Source: Bacteroidales bacterium (GTDB lineage: Bacteria > Bacteroidota > Bacteroidia > Bacteroidales > UBA932). Taken from it: a DNA stretch of 64,000 bases. The translations under genes were made by a program, and so were the position numbers. Positions 44,705-53,647 of this stretch are shown one piece after another (positions within the stretch are counted from its first letter, which is position 1; each line of letters opens with the position of its first letter). A model generated the notes under the pieces. That model did not search any database. It saw nothing but the letters and a program-made list of their open reading frames with translations, and had not been told where the DNA came from. Location of the stretch: assembly GCA_017442315.1 (NCBI GenBank), contig JAFRZX010000159.1:1-64000 (forward strand). The letters run 5' to 3'.

Positions 44705-45177
44705 TTTCTTAAATTTAATTCAACTTTGTATCTTTCCAAAAAGCGAGAAATGTCCTCATAGTCATACCCTCTTCCCATTCCGAACCTTATCAGCTTAGTC
44801 CTTAAGTCTTTATCATCCTTAAGAGAACGACACTTCCCGATCAGTACCTTTTCCATCCTGACTTCCGCCCTATCCGTATCAATCCCGTTCAACGCATTCC
44901 TGACAATCTCGTCAGATATTCCTTTCGATGCAAGCATATATCTTATCTTCATACATCCCCAACCTGCAAGAAGGGATTTATCTCTTGCATATGCTTCGGC
45001 ATATCTTGCTTCATCCACATACCCGTCCCTGACCAGGACACTCAAGACTTCATCCACACGTTCCTTATCCCGTCCCAAGGCTTGATCCAGCTTCTTCCTT
45101 ATATCTGAAACACAATACTCTCTTCTAGAGCACAAAGCACGCATTCTGTCCGCCGCTTTCATCATTTCCTCATCCAT
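44701..45177 (-). CDS. recX: Regulatory protein RecX
   Basis: Small helical protein that limits RecA filament growth. 158 residues, with three tandem three-helix motifs: ALCSRREYCVSDIRKKL, LVRDGYVDEARYAEAYARDK and GISDEIVRNALNGID. It overlaps DUF4954 by 4 bp. recA is 3.6 kb away on the other strand, so the classical recA-recX operon is not kept. Confidence 0.88.
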   Translation of the reverse strand: MDEEMMKAADRMRALCSRREYCVSDIRKKLDQALGRDKERVDEVLSVLVRDGYVDEARYAEAYARDKSLLAGWGCMKIRYMLASKGISDEIVRNALNGIDTDRAEVRMEKVLIGKCRSLKDDKDLRTKLIRFGMGRGYDYEDISRFLERYKVELNLRK

Positions 45178-45182
45178 GCATC

Positions 45183-47570
45183 CTAAAAATTATATCCGGC
45201 ACTCAGATAGACTCCGAACTTCTTTGTAAGATTTGACCAATGCACATTTGCCGACAAAGGTCCGAATATGGTATCGAACGAATATTCCAGACCTGCCCCA
45301 AAATACCCAAGTCCAACCGTATAATCCTTGAATCTGTCACAGTCTCTGGCGTAATTGACGACAGCTGTCAGATAATGGTTCTTATCTAAACGGAAACGGA
45401 AATCTGTTCTGAAAAGAGTCAGTATATTCTTCATTGCCGACAATCTTGTGATGCCCATAAAAGGCAACTGCTGATCTACATAGCGACCTGCAAGAGAACC
45501 ACCTACTGCATTGAAATATGCAACCGGTATATCCTTTCCCATGAGAAATCTGGCATTGACAGAAGGAATGAACGCAAAGACTTCCCCAAATCCAAGCACA
45601 CACTTCGCATCCACCTGAACTGTGTGGAAATTATTGAAGTCATGAGGAAATCCGGCAAAGGTCCATGCATAAGACAATCCAGCACTTACACCTTTGCGTG
45701 GAAAATATCCGTCATCAAACGTATATGTTCTTGCATCCATGAACAACGACACGAAATCATTGCTCAACTGACTGAAATCATAATCCCCAAGAATTTCCGC
45801 TGACATAATGTTCCGGATATTGAAGATGTCATTTCTCAGTCCTGCCTTTATATCAAAACGTTTCCATTTGATATTTGACATATACACTTCCTGAGTCGCA
45901 TTCAAAAAACTCAGATTAAGATGGTTTTCATTGAAATTCAGCACATCCATATCCGTCCACCTCACTGATAATGAAGCATTTACAGTAGGGATTTTTGGAA
46001 CGTCGTACGACCAATCAAGCTCTAAATAAGGGTTAGCACTGATCTTTCCTGTAAAGTTAAAGGTATGTCCGCTAAGCCTATGGGCATTAAGTCCCAGATT
46101 CAGCAGCACAGATACAATCTCCTCAGTATCAGCCCTCACTCCCAGACCGAACTGATGTACAGGTCCCTTCTTGCAGTTCAGCACCAACTTGAAAGGTTCC
46201 TCAGAACCTAGCAATTCATAAGTAACCACATCATATGCCTGTGTACCATATATCTGTGCCACAATATGATCTAGATCATTACGACTTATCTTCTGGCCGA
46301 ACTTAAGTTTCAGCCTGTCCATAAGCAATGCTTTTTCACGAGGCAGCACCCCATGTATATCCACATCAGCAATAACTAAAGAATCAGCATGGAAATCATA
46401 TGCCTTAGGCTTATGTACTACCGAATATTTTCCGACAGTCTTAGCAGCCACCTCACGCAAAAGCGAATCTTTGGAAGCAGCTGCCATATATCCCCTGGCA
46501 ATAATAGTATCAATCGCTACCGGATTGAAGCTCATCATGTTATATTCCTTAAGATCTGGTCTTATCTTGACATCCGGTATATCCACATTTCTGTCAAAGA
46601 CTTCCCTGCTGAGCATATCTATACCTTGACCAAGGATATCACCTATATTATTCACCTGCACATATGACCTTCGCGCCTGAGAAAGATCGACTCCAATTAT
46701 TATATCAGCTCCCATATCTCTGGCAAGAGCCGTAGGATAGTTATCTCTCAGCCCTCCATCCACCAGCACCATCCCATCAACCCTTACCGGAGTAAAGATT
46801 CCCGGAATGGACATAGTGGAGCGCATTGCATCATTAATTTTTCCACCATGCCATATCTTGGCCTTGCCGGAAACCATATCAGCAGCCACACATGCAAAAG
46901 GCACAGGAAGATTTCTGAAGCTTATGGAATCCTGATAACCGATTGTCAAGGAACTGATCATATTGCTTACATTCTGCCCATATATATACCCTGACGGCAG
47001 ACTTCCAATAAAATTATTCTTAAGCAGGTCAGTCCCTGATTCATTGTCAGCTCCGATATGCAGGATTTCATGCTTATGGATATCGTCAAAGCGATAATCA
47101 TCAGCAAGCTTCATCTTATAGTAATCCTTTTCGTAGTAGAATGGTATGGAAAGAAGGTACTTTTCCTTATACCGGACATCAGTATACGAAATATACTCAC
47201 GGGAAAGATTGTCACTGAAAATCCATTTCCAGTCCATATTCCTCACTAATGAATCCATTTCTTCAGTAGTATAGCCCAATGCATACAATCCACCGATAAG
47301 GCCTCCCATACTTGTACCAAGCACCATATCCACAGGGATACCAAGAGATTCAATATATTTTATGACTCCAATATGCGCAGCACCTTTGGCGCCACCTCCA
47401 CTCAGCACCAAAGCCACTGTCGGTCTGTACTTTCTGATCTGCTCCATCCTCTCACGCATCTGCATCACAGCCAAGGAATCACCCTTAGGGTCCACGCTAC
47501 CAGCAAACACACTGCCGGCTGAAGTCATCAAAGACAACAGCAGAACAAAATATGAAAGGAGGCGCCTCAT
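45183..47570 (-). CDS. Patatin-like phospholipase with outer-membrane barrel (PlpD-like)
   Basis: Predicted type Vd autotransporter-like protein, about 795 residues from the ATG at 47570 (TGATG junction with rlmN). Signal peptide about 1-22. Patatin domain (about 50-310) has the oxyanion loop SGGGAKGAAHIG, the serine motif GTSMGG and the catalytic aspartate in VDGGLRDNYP. Then a POTRA-like domain (about 385-460, ADVDIHGVLPREKALLMDRL) and a 16-strand BamA/TpsB-type barrel to the C-terminal aromatic (LSAGYNF). Such proteins expose or export a phospholipase at the cell surface. Confidence 0.92.
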   Translation of the reverse strand: MRRLLSYFVLLLSLMTSAGSVFAGSVDPKGDSLAVMQMRERMEQIRKYRPTVALVLSGGGAKGAAHIGVIKYIESLGIPVDMVLGTSMGGLIGGLYALGYTTEEMDSLVRNMDWKWIFSDNLSREYISYTDVRYKEKYLLSIPFYYEKDYYKMKLADDYRFDDIHKHEILHIGADNESGTDLLKNNFIGSLPSGYIYGQNVSNMISSLTIGYQDSISFRNLPVPFACVAADMVSGKAKIWHGGKINDAMRSTMSIPGIFTPVRVDGMVLVDGGLRDNYPTALARDMGADIIIGVDLSQARRSYVQVNNIGDILGQGIDMLSREVFDRNVDIPDVKIRPDLKEYNMMSFNPVAIDTIIARGYMAAASKDSLLREVAAKTVGKYSVVHKPKAYDFHADSLVIADVDIHGVLPREKALLMDRLKLKFGQKISRNDLDHIVAQIYGTQAYDVVTYELLGSEEPFKLVLNCKKGPVHQFGLGVRADTEEIVSVLLNLGLNAHRLSGHTFNFTGKISANPYLELDWSYDVPKIPTVNASLSVRWTDMDVLNFNENHLNLSFLNATQEVYMSNIKWKRFDIKAGLRNDIFNIRNIMSAEILGDYDFSQLSNDFVSLFMDARTYTFDDGYFPRKGVSAGLSYAWTFAGFPHDFNNFHTVQVDAKCVLGFGEVFAFIPSVNARFLMGKDIPVAYFNAVGGSLAGRYVDQQLPFMGITRLSAMKNILTLFRTDFRFRLDKNHYLTAVVNYARDCDRFKDYTVGLGYFGAGLEYSFDTIFGPLSANVHWSNLTKKFGVYLSAGYNF

Positions 47571-48637
47571 CAATTTTCATTATGTTCGCCGGCAAGCATT
47601 CCACAAGCTGCAAGAATATCTTCTCCCCTGGAAGCACGCACCGTAGTCATAATGCCGGCATTGTTAAGACGGTTCTTGAAATTTTCTATAACCATATCTG
47701 AAGAAGTCCGATATGGAAAGTCTGGAATCTGGTGGAATCTGATAAGATTTACCCTGCATTCCAACCCACGCAGCATCCTTACAAGAGCATCAGCATGGGC
47801 CTTGGAATCATTGAACCCTGCAAACATCGTATACTCGAAACTCACACGACGCTGTCCGGTAAAATCATATTGCCTGATAAGATTGACCACATCCTGAATC
47901 GGCCAAGCCCCCTGAACCGGCATTATGCCAAGACGTTCCTCGGCATAAGGATCATGAAGACTCACAGCAAGATGGCAGCGGCATTCTTCAAGAAAACGTT
48001 TGAGAGCAGGAAGGACCCCTATGGTCGAAAGCGTTATCCTCTTCGGACTCCATCCGAATCCCCAGTCAGCAGTCAGAACCTCTATGGCTCTCATTACATT
48101 TTCATAATTGTCCAGCGGCTCTCCCATCCCCATGAATACAGCATTGGTAAGTCTGTCAGACTCATCAACCGCAATAAACTGAGATATGATATCAGCTGCC
48201 GACATATGGCCATGAAAGCCCTGACGTCCGGTCATGCAGAAACGGCATCCCATACGGCAACCTGCCTGCGAAGACACGCAAAGAGTAGCTCTGTCATCAT
48301 CGGGGATCATTACTGCCTCAACTGCACTGGATTCAAGCTTATCATCTTCTGATGAAGCAGCGAGCCCCCGCTTATGAGAACACATTACAGGAAAAAGATA
48401 CTTTCTGGTACCATCCGAAGATACCTGAAGAGCAGTATAAGGAGTTACGCCAACTTCATATTTTTCAGACAGACGGGCACGCGCGACCTTGGAAAGATTG
48501 GTCATATCATCTATAGACCTGACCTTCTTTACATAAAGCCATTGCGCAATCTGTCTGGCGGTAAAGGCCGGCAAGCCCTCATGCAATACCACATCCCTGA
48601 GTTCTGCGGGATTCATTCCTAAAAGCTTTATCTTCAT
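47570..48637 (-). CDS. rlmN: 23S rRNA/tRNA adenine-C2 methyltransferase
   Basis: Radical SAM enzyme that methylates A2503 of 23S rRNA and A37 of some tRNAs. 355 residues from the ATG at 48637; an upstream frame to 48748 would run through the recA promoter region and is unlikely. The cluster motif CRMGCRFC (CxxxCxxC), the mechanism-specific cysteine region near the end (ASRGEDILAACGML), GMGEPLDNYENV and RITLSTIGV are all present. Divergent from recA; followed by the patatin gene with a one-base stop/start overlap. Confidence 0.96.
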   Translation of the reverse strand: MKIKLLGMNPAELRDVVLHEGLPAFTARQIAQWLYVKKVRSIDDMTNLSKVARARLSEKYEVGVTPYTALQVSSDGTRKYLFPVMCSHKRGLAASSEDDKLESSAVEAVMIPDDDRATLCVSSQAGCRMGCRFCMTGRQGFHGHMSAADIISQFIAVDESDRLTNAVFMGMGEPLDNYENVMRAIEVLTADWGFGWSPKRITLSTIGVLPALKRFLEECRCHLAVSLHDPYAEERLGIMPVQGAWPIQDVVNLIRQYDFTGQRRVSFEYTMFAGFNDSKAHADALVRMLRGLECRVNLIRFHQIPDFPYRTSSDMVIENFKNRLNNAGIMTTVRASRGEDILAACGMLAGEHNEN

Positions 48638-48709
48638 TCCCGAATCAGTTTCTGATAAATCGTCACAAAAATAAGCAAAAAATATGCTTAGTGTATCAGG
48701 TTTTTTCAT

Positions 48710-48717
48710 TACTTTTG
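48710..48717 (+). promoter_or_regulatory. -7 element of recA
   Basis: TACTTTTG fits TAnnTTTG and lies 55 bp before the recA ATG. No clear -33 TTTG at 19-21 bp upstream, and no LexA-like palindrome was seen in the short region between rlmN and recA. Confidence 0.55.
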
Positions 48718-48772
48718 CTTTGCTGTCGGAAAAGTTCCGGCTGCGCAATAACTTTTAAACTATTATACATTT

Positions 48773-49801
48773 ATGGCTAAAGAAGAAGTAAAGGAAAGTA
48801 CCGGTATGAATGCAGCAAAACTCAAAGCTCTGCAGGCGACGATTGACAAGATTGAGAAAGATTACGGGAAAGGTACAATCATGAAGTTAGGGGATCAGCC
48901 TAAATGGGAGGTTTCGGTAATTCCAAGCGGCTCCATCGCCTTAGATGCAGCATTAGGCATAGGCGGCTATCCTCGCGGAAGGGTCATCGAAATCTACGGA
49001 CCGGAATCAAGCGGTAAGACCACGCTTGCCATACACGCAATAGCGCAGGCACAGAAGCTCGGAGGCATAGCTGCAATCATTGACGCAGAGCATGCTTTCG
49101 ACAGGACATATGCAAAAAACCTCGGAGTCGATCTTGACACACTCCTCATTTCACAGCCAGATAACGGTGAGCAGGCACTTGAGATAGCTGACAACCTCAT
49201 ACGTTCAGGAGCTATTGACATCATAGTCATAGACTCGGTTGCAGCTCTGACACCAAAGGCTGAAATCGAGGGAGAAATGGGAGATTCCAAGATGGGACTT
49301 CAGGCAAGGCTCATGAGTCAGGCTCTCAGAAAACTCACTGCCAACATAAGCAAGACAAACACATGCTGTATCTTCATCAACCAGCTCAGGGACAAAATCG
49401 GTGTCATGTTCGGCAACCCTGAAACGACCACAGGAGGAAACGCCCTCAAATTCTATGCATCAGTAAGAGTAGATGTGCGCAGGACGACTCAGATCAAAGA
49501 TGGAGACGAAGCATTAGGCAACAGAACCAAAGTAAAGATTGTCAAGAATAAAATGGCTCCGCCATTCAAGAAGGCCGAGTTCGACATAGTGTTCGGTGAA
49601 GGCATTTCAAAGATAGGCGAAATCATTGACCTCGGAGTAGAATACGACATCATAAAGAAAAGCGGTTCATGGTTCAGTTACGGAGACAGCAAGCTGGCAC
49701 AAGGCCGCGAAGCAGTAAAACAACTCCTCACGGACAACATCGAACTATGTGAAGAGATTGAAGCAAAGATCCGCGAAGCACTTAAAAATGCACAGGACTG
49801 A
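48773..49801 (+). CDS. recA: Recombinase A
   Basis: DNA strand-exchange ATPase and SOS coprotease, 342 residues. Walker [17 protein letters not shown], Walker B region [13 protein letters not shown]1/L2 DNA-binding loops ([38 protein letters not shown]). The C-terminal tail is short and acidic. It has its own promoter and a terminator, and is divergent from rlmN. Confidence 0.99.
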   Translation: MAKEEVKESTGMNAAKLKALQATIDKIEKDYGKGTIMKLGDQPKWEVSVIPSGSIALDAALGIGGYPRGRVIEIYGPESSGKTTLAIHAIAQAQKLGGIAAIIDAEHAFDRTYAKNLGVDLDTLLISQPDNGEQALEIADNLIRSGAIDIIVIDSVAALTPKAEIEGEMGDSKMGLQARLMSQALRKLTANISKTNTCCIFINQLRDKIGVMFGNPETTTGGNALKFYASVRVDVRRTTQIKDGDEALGNRTKVKIVKNKMAPPFKKAEFDIVFGEGISKIGEIIDLGVEYDIIKKSGSWFSYGDSKLAQGREAVKQLLTDNIELCEEIEAKIREALKNAQD

Positions 49802-49805
49802 TAAA

Positions 49806-49834
49806 AAAAAAGGACGTGATTCACGTCCTTTTTT
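49806..49834. terminator. Bidirectional terminator, recA / deaminase
   Basis: Perfect 13-bp stem, 49806-49818 with 49822-49834, 3-base loop; A run on the left, T run on the right. It begins 4 bp past the recA stop and overlaps the stop region of the convergent deaminase, so it can serve both. Confidence 0.9.
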
Positions 49835-50352
49835 CAGTACTCCACCTTATCATCCTTTTCCGACCATAAGCGGAATGCCTGCAAAGCCTCATTGCGCATG
49901 AAATGTTCACACTTCAAGGAGCGTTCATCATAACATAAATGCAACTGATCGTATATGAACGAATCATCGAAGTTTATCTCTGCTGCATCATTCTTTGTGT
50001 TGCCATAACAAAGACGCGATATTCCAGCCCAATAAATAGCACTCAAGCACATCGGACAAGGCTCGCATGATGAATAGATCGTACATCCGTCCAGTTTGAA
50101 AGTTCCTAGCTTTGCACATGCTGCACGTATGGCACTGACTTCTGCATGAGCAGTAGGGTCATTATTGGGAACCACACGATTTGCCCCAACAGCAATAACT
50201 TCTCCATCCTTTACAATGACAGCGCCAAAAGGTCCACCGCCATTATTTACGTTTTCGACGGACAATCGTATAGCCTCATTCATGAAGAACGCATCTTCAG
50301 GCGAATAATCGGTTCTTTCAAGTAGTCCATCACATTTTCTTTCCATCTTCAT
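49834..50352 (-). CDS. Guanine deaminase-like nucleoside/base deaminase
   Basis: Zinc cytidine-deaminase-fold enzyme, 172 residues from the ATG at 50352 (an in-frame TTG lies at 50361). The zinc site is THAEV-type: TAHAEVSAIRAA with the catalytic glutamate, and SCEPCPMCLSAIYWA. NGGGPFGAVIVKDG, NRVVPNNDPT, and the C-terminal INFDDSFIYDQL resemble Bacillus GuaD, which deaminates guanine to xanthine, more than TadA. Single gene between convergent recA and the HhH gene. The exact substrate is inferred. Confidence 0.83.
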   Translation of the reverse strand: MKMERKCDGLLERTDYSPEDAFFMNEAIRLSVENVNNGGGPFGAVIVKDGEVIAVGANRVVPNNDPTAHAEVSAIRAACAKLGTFKLDGCTIYSSCEPCPMCLSAIYWAGISRLCYGNTKNDAAEINFDDSFIYDQLHLCYDERSLKCEHFMRNEALQAFRLWSEKDDKVEY

Positions 50353-50382
50353 ATAAAGCAATATATTTTATTGAACTGTTGA

Positions 50383-50402
50383 TTAGAAGCTGCTTAAATT
50401 TT
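50383..50402 (-). repeat. Intergenic 20-bp repeat, copy 2
   Basis: Plus strand TTAGAAGCTGCTTAAATTTT; one base differs from the copy at 11557-11576. It lies 31 bp upstream of the deaminase ATG, again upstream of a minus-strand gene. Confidence 0.45.
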
Positions 50403-50448
50403 CAAACAAATTATGCATTAATGCAAAAATAACAATAATAAAAGAAAA

Positions 50449-51339
50449 TCAAAACAGATGCGGTCTTTCGACATGACAACGTTCAAGTCTGGAATAGTCT
50501 GCCTGAGAGATGACCCCAGCCTCTCTCAGCCCCTGGAGAGACCATAAGTCCGGCGGATTAGTTTCCCGATACAGGACTATCGAATGCGCTGTCTCATAAT
50601 TCTTTATATAGGGATGCCGCATCAAGGAATCTGCAGGAAGGCTCCATAGGCGGAATGGAGACAAGCCGACAGTATCAACCTCCACCAGATCGCACAATCC
50701 CTCATACCGCTCGATGTCAAAGTTCCGTATATCCATAAGCTGTTCCTTATACGAGAAACCACCTAATGCTTTCCTATGCTCGATGATCTTTGACACAAAC
50801 CATGCACCAATGCCAGGCAAGGCATCCAGATCGGCAGAATCTGCAGCATTCAACTCTACCAGAGGTATATCTATGAATGGTTCGAGACGTAAATACACGC
50901 TATCGGAGACTACATACGACTTGGCAAAATCACTCTTTCTGGAGAAACGCCCTCCTTTCTTCCTATATTTATCTATAGATTCTGCCTGCTTGATGGAAAA
51001 TCCTAAAAGACACAGTTCTTCCACTGTAACCGTATTTGGATTGAAGCGGAATGATTTAACCTGTCTTACAGGGTATGTCTTTCTCACAGACTCGACTATC
51101 GGAGGATGTACGGAATTCCGTCTTTCAGTAACAGTCCGGAGATTTTCCTGAATCTCATTATCCTTATATACAAATACAGTATCTGGCTCATCCCTGCCAG
51201 CCACAATCTTCAATACAGCTGCATTATGCATGAAAAGAGCTGTCTGATAGCCGATGATCAGAAAGACCAGCGCTATAACTCCTTTGATGAAAGACTCTGA
51301 CAATTTCGCATCAGTTTTGTCATTTTCCTTTGACCTCAT
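50449..51339 (-). CDS. ComEA-like helix-hairpin-helix membrane protein
   Basis: 296 residues: cytoplasmic start, one membrane helix (about 20-38, ALVFLIIGYQTALF), then helix-hairpin-helix repeats (FNPNTVTVEELCLLGFS, LNAADSADLDALPGIGAWFVSKI and a weaker later copy). ComEA binds incoming DNA during natural transformation; in Bacteroidota such proteins are common, but the function is not proven. It has its own promoter and follows rsmI across a terminator. Confidence 0.8.
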   Translation of the reverse strand: MRSKENDKTDAKLSESFIKGVIALVFLIIGYQTALFMHNAAVLKIVAGRDEPDTVFVYKDNEIQENLRTVTERRNSVHPPIVESVRKTYPVRQVKSFRFNPNTVTVEELCLLGFSIKQAESIDKYRKKGGRFSRKSDFAKSYVVSDSVYLRLEPFIDIPLVELNAADSADLDALPGIGAWFVSKIIEHRKALGGFSYKEQLMDIRNFDIERYEGLCDLVEVDTVGLSPFRLWSLPADSLMRHPYIKNYETAHSIVLYRETNPPDLWSLQGLREAGVISQADYSRLERCHVERPHLF

Positions 51340-51367
51340 AATCTAAAACCACCTATATACCATGGTG

Positions 51368-51375
51368 CAAAGATA
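51368..51375 (-). promoter_or_regulatory. -7 element of the HhH gene
   Basis: Minus strand TATCTTTG, a perfect TAnnTTTG, 28 bp before the ATG at 51339. Confidence 0.6.
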
Positions 51376-51395
51376 TGATTGCTAATGTATTAAAA

Positions 51396-51430
51396 GAGAA
51401 AAACCAGCTTTATCGAAGCTGATTTTTCTC
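51396..51430 (-). terminator. Terminator of rsmI
   Basis: 15-bp stem with one mismatch (51396-51410 with 51416-51430) and a 5-base loop. It lies 9 bp past the rsmI stop and has T-rich stretches on both strands, so it works at least for the minus-strand transcript. Confidence 0.82.
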
Positions 51431-51438
51431 TTTTTTTA

Positions 51439-52152
51439 TCAAATGTCATTTTTTTTATAGTCTTTCTTTTCTTTCTTCGCAACTGCCCCTGAGACAACGA
51501 TGACAATTTCACCTTTAGGTTCATGTTCCCTATACCAATCTGTAACAGCTTCCAAAGTTCCACGCTTATGTTCCTCAAACTTCTTTGATATTTCACGTGC
51601 AACAGAACATTCTCTTGAAGACCCGAAAAACTCCATGAACTGTTCCAGTGTCTTTACCAGTCGGTAGGGTGATTCATAGAAAACCATCGTTCTGGTTTCT
51701 TCAGATAATTCCTTAAGCCGGGTCTGTCTGCCTTTCTTCTGTGGTAAAAAGCCCTCAAAACAGAATCTGTCACATGGATGACCTGAGGAGACCAAAGCCG
51801 GAATCAAGGCAGTAGCACCCGGCAATGTCTGAACCTCAATGCCATTCTGAACACATGTCCTTACCAGCAGGAATCCTGGATCTGATATTCCGGGAGTACC
51901 GGCATCACTGATAAGGGCGACATTCAATCCGGCCAGGATTCTTTCCTTTATCATGGTGACCGTCTTATGTTCATTGAACTTATGATGGGACTCAAGACGG
52001 CCTTTTATCTCATAATGCTTGAGCAGAACCGAACTGGTTCTGGTATCTTCTGCAAGAATGAGATCCGCTTCCTTCAAAACACGAATTGCTCTGAAGGTCA
52101 TATCTTCAAGATTACCGACAGGAGTCGGTACAATATATAGTAATCCTGCCAT
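51439..52152 (-). CDS. rsmI: 16S rRNA 2'-O-ribose C1402 methyltransferase
   Basis: SAM-dependent tetrapyrrole-methylase-fold enzyme, 237 residues. The N-terminus LLYIVPTPVGNLEDMTFRA, LILAEDTRTSS, ALISDAGTPGISDPG and the GATALIPAL motif are diagnostic. The C-terminus ends in a lysine-rich tail. Starts 2 bp after the coiled-coil gene upstream, so the two are co-transcribed. Confidence 0.96.
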   Translation of the reverse strand: MAGLLYIVPTPVGNLEDMTFRAIRVLKEADLILAEDTRTSSVLLKHYEIKGRLESHHKFNEHKTVTMIKERILAGLNVALISDAGTPGISDPGFLLVRTCVQNGIEVQTLPGATALIPALVSSGHPCDRFCFEGFLPQKKGRQTRLKELSEETRTMVFYESPYRLVKTLEQFMEFFGSSRECSVAREISKKFEEHKRGTLEAVTDWYREHEPKGEIVIVVSGAVAKKEKKDYKKNDI

Positions 52153-52154
52153 TT

Positions 52155-52763
52155 CTATCTGACTTTACGACGTACTGCCATCATGAATCTATAGACAATC
52201 GGCGAATCCATATCCCAATGCGGAAACTCATCACATATATAATCAACCGCTTCATCCAAAGTCTGCATTGCGTTTATTCTAGCCCTCGCCTGCTGAAACG
52301 CCATATGACTCTCACCAAAGAGCTTATTTATGAACAGAACTCTGTCATTAAGAGAAATGGCACTCATCAGATCCTTGACAGCCGTCCCAGGCATATCTGT
52401 CCTCCATGCCTGAGTCTTCTCCATGACATCTATCAATGCCTTTTTCTCTTTCACTTCAGATGCAGCAGGCGCTTCTTCCACAGGTACTGAAACCTCACGC
52501 ATAGGTTCTTCAAACATCTTTACCGTTTCCTCCATAATCATTTCCCTTGATTCAGAAGCAAGCTGTTCCTCTGAAATTGTCATACTGACATCGGTACCGT
52601 CCAGAATATCAATGTCAATATCAATAAGTTCTGTATCAGAAACTTGCGGCTCCACAACATTTTCAAGCTCATGCATCAGGGCCTCCACCCGGTCCAACTG
52701 ACTTTTCAAGGATTCCGCCAAAACCTTTAGTTCCGATAAAATTTGCTGCTCTCTATTTTTCAT
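52155..52763 (-). CDS. Conserved Bacteroidales protein with coiled coil
   Basis: 202 residues, no signal peptide. Residues 1-40 are a heptad coiled coil (ILSELKVLAESLKSQLDRVEAL), 41-110 an acidic low-complexity linker, and 115-202 a conserved helical domain (DLMSAISLNDRVLFINKLFG, MQTLDEAVDYICDEFPHWD, MMAVRRKVR). I recognise this C-terminal pattern as a recurring unnamed family in Bacteroidales, usually beside rsmI and tdk. Function unknown; the divergent tdk promoter overlaps its start region. Confidence 0.75.
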   Translation of the reverse strand: MKNREQQILSELKVLAESLKSQLDRVEALMHELENVVEPQVSDTELIDIDIDILDGTDVSMTISEEQLASESREMIMEETVKMFEEPMREVSVPVEEAPAASEVKEKKALIDVMEKTQAWRTDMPGTAVKDLMSAISLNDRVLFINKLFGESHMAFQQARARINAMQTLDEAVDYICDEFPHWDMDSPIVYRFMMAVRRKVR

Positions 52764-52778
52764 AAGGCAATAATTGTC

Positions 52779-52786
52779 TATATTTG
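52779..52786 (+). promoter_or_regulatory. -7 element of tdk
   Basis: TATATTTG, perfect TAnnTTTG, 26 bp before the tdk ATG at 52813. It supports that ATG over the TTG at 52774, which lies upstream of this box. Confidence 0.62.
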
Positions 52787-52812
52787 CGTTCTCAATCTAC
52801 AAAAGTAAGGAA

Positions 52813-53388
52813 ATGTTTTTAGAAATCGCAAAAAAAGCAGGTTCCATTGAGGTAATCTGCGGTTCAATGTTCTCTGGCAAGACTGAAGAACTTATAAGAA
52901 GAATGAAAAGAGCTCAGTTTGCAAAGCAGAAGGTGGAAATATACAAGCCATGCATTGATGTCAGGTACTCGGAAGATCAGGTTGTATCACACGATTCCCA
53001 TAGCATTCCTTCAACACCGATAGATTCCCCGGCAAGCATGCTTCTTCTGTCAAGTGACGTTGAAGTAGTGGGTATTGATGAGGCACAGTTCTTCGATGAC
53101 ACCATTGTAGATGTAGTACAGACGCTTGCCAACAGAGGAGTAAGAGTAATAATCGCCGGACTTGACACTGACTTCATGGGTAAGCCTTTCGGTCCCATGC
53201 CGGCACTTATGGCAGTTGCAGAGGAAGTACAGAAAGTACATGCCATCTGTGTAAAATGCGGAAGTCCTGCCAATCATTCACACAGGCTTTCAAACAGCGA
53301 CAAACTTGTAGTTCTTGGAGAAAAGGACATATATGAGCCATTATGCAGGCACTGCTATAATGCTGCTTCAGCAACGGAAAAGCAATGA
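52813..53388 (+). CDS. tdk: Thymidine kinase
   Basis: Type II (TK1-like) salvage kinase, 191 residues from the ATG at 52813. P-loop [11 protein letters not shown], the DEAQFF motif with the catalytic glutamate region, the lasso-type nucleoside loop, and a zinc site formed by CVKCG and CRHC. It starts 27 bp after a promoter and is divergent from the coiled-coil gene. It converges with the 78-residue gene, 10 bp away. Confidence 0.95.
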   Translation: MFLEIAKKAGSIEVICGSMFSGKTEELIRRMKRAQFAKQKVEIYKPCIDVRYSEDQVVSHDSHSIPSTPIDSPASMLLLSSDVEVVGIDEAQFFDDTIVDVVQTLANRGVRVIIAGLDTDFMGKPFGPMPALMAVAEEVQKVHAICVKCGSPANHSHRLSNSDKLVVLGEKDIYEPLCRHCYNAASATEKQ

Positions 53389-53398
53389 CAAGGCTTTG

Positions 53399-53635
53399 TT
53401 AAAATAACGTAGGATGATTATCATCCAATTCTGACAAAACCTTTTCCATGATGGCTTCACGGAAAAGGACAGACTTGGTTCCTACACGAAATTTTTCACA
53501 ATATTGCCTGATTGCAGCCATTTCACTATCATTCAAGTATATGACCTGTCTGTGACGACGTACCAAAGCCGCTTTCTGCTTCCTCAGATATTCAGGATCT
53601 ATACCATTGTGTGATATTTTTTTCTTCTTTGCCAC
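53399..53635 (-). CDS. Small basic conserved protein
   Basis: 78 residues: a lysine-rich start (AKKKKISHNGIDPEYLRKQ), a predicted beta strand (RQVIYLND), then two helices with RVGTKSVLFREAIMEKVL and the tail DDNHPTLF. The strand-helix-helix order and basic N-terminus resemble a ribbon-helix-helix DNA-binding fold, but I do not recognise a named family. It is 12 bp downstream of rmuC on the same strand. Confidence 0.68.
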   Translation of the reverse strand: MAKKKKISHNGIDPEYLRKQKAALVRRHRQVIYLNDSEMAAIRQYCEKFRVGTKSVLFREAIMEKVLSELDDNHPTLF

Positions 53636-53647
53636 GTCAAGGGAGTT

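Noticed and set aside
47732..48352. 206-codon plus-strand ORF opposite rlmN
   Set aside because: Shadow of rlmN; the radical SAM gene on the other strand is certain.
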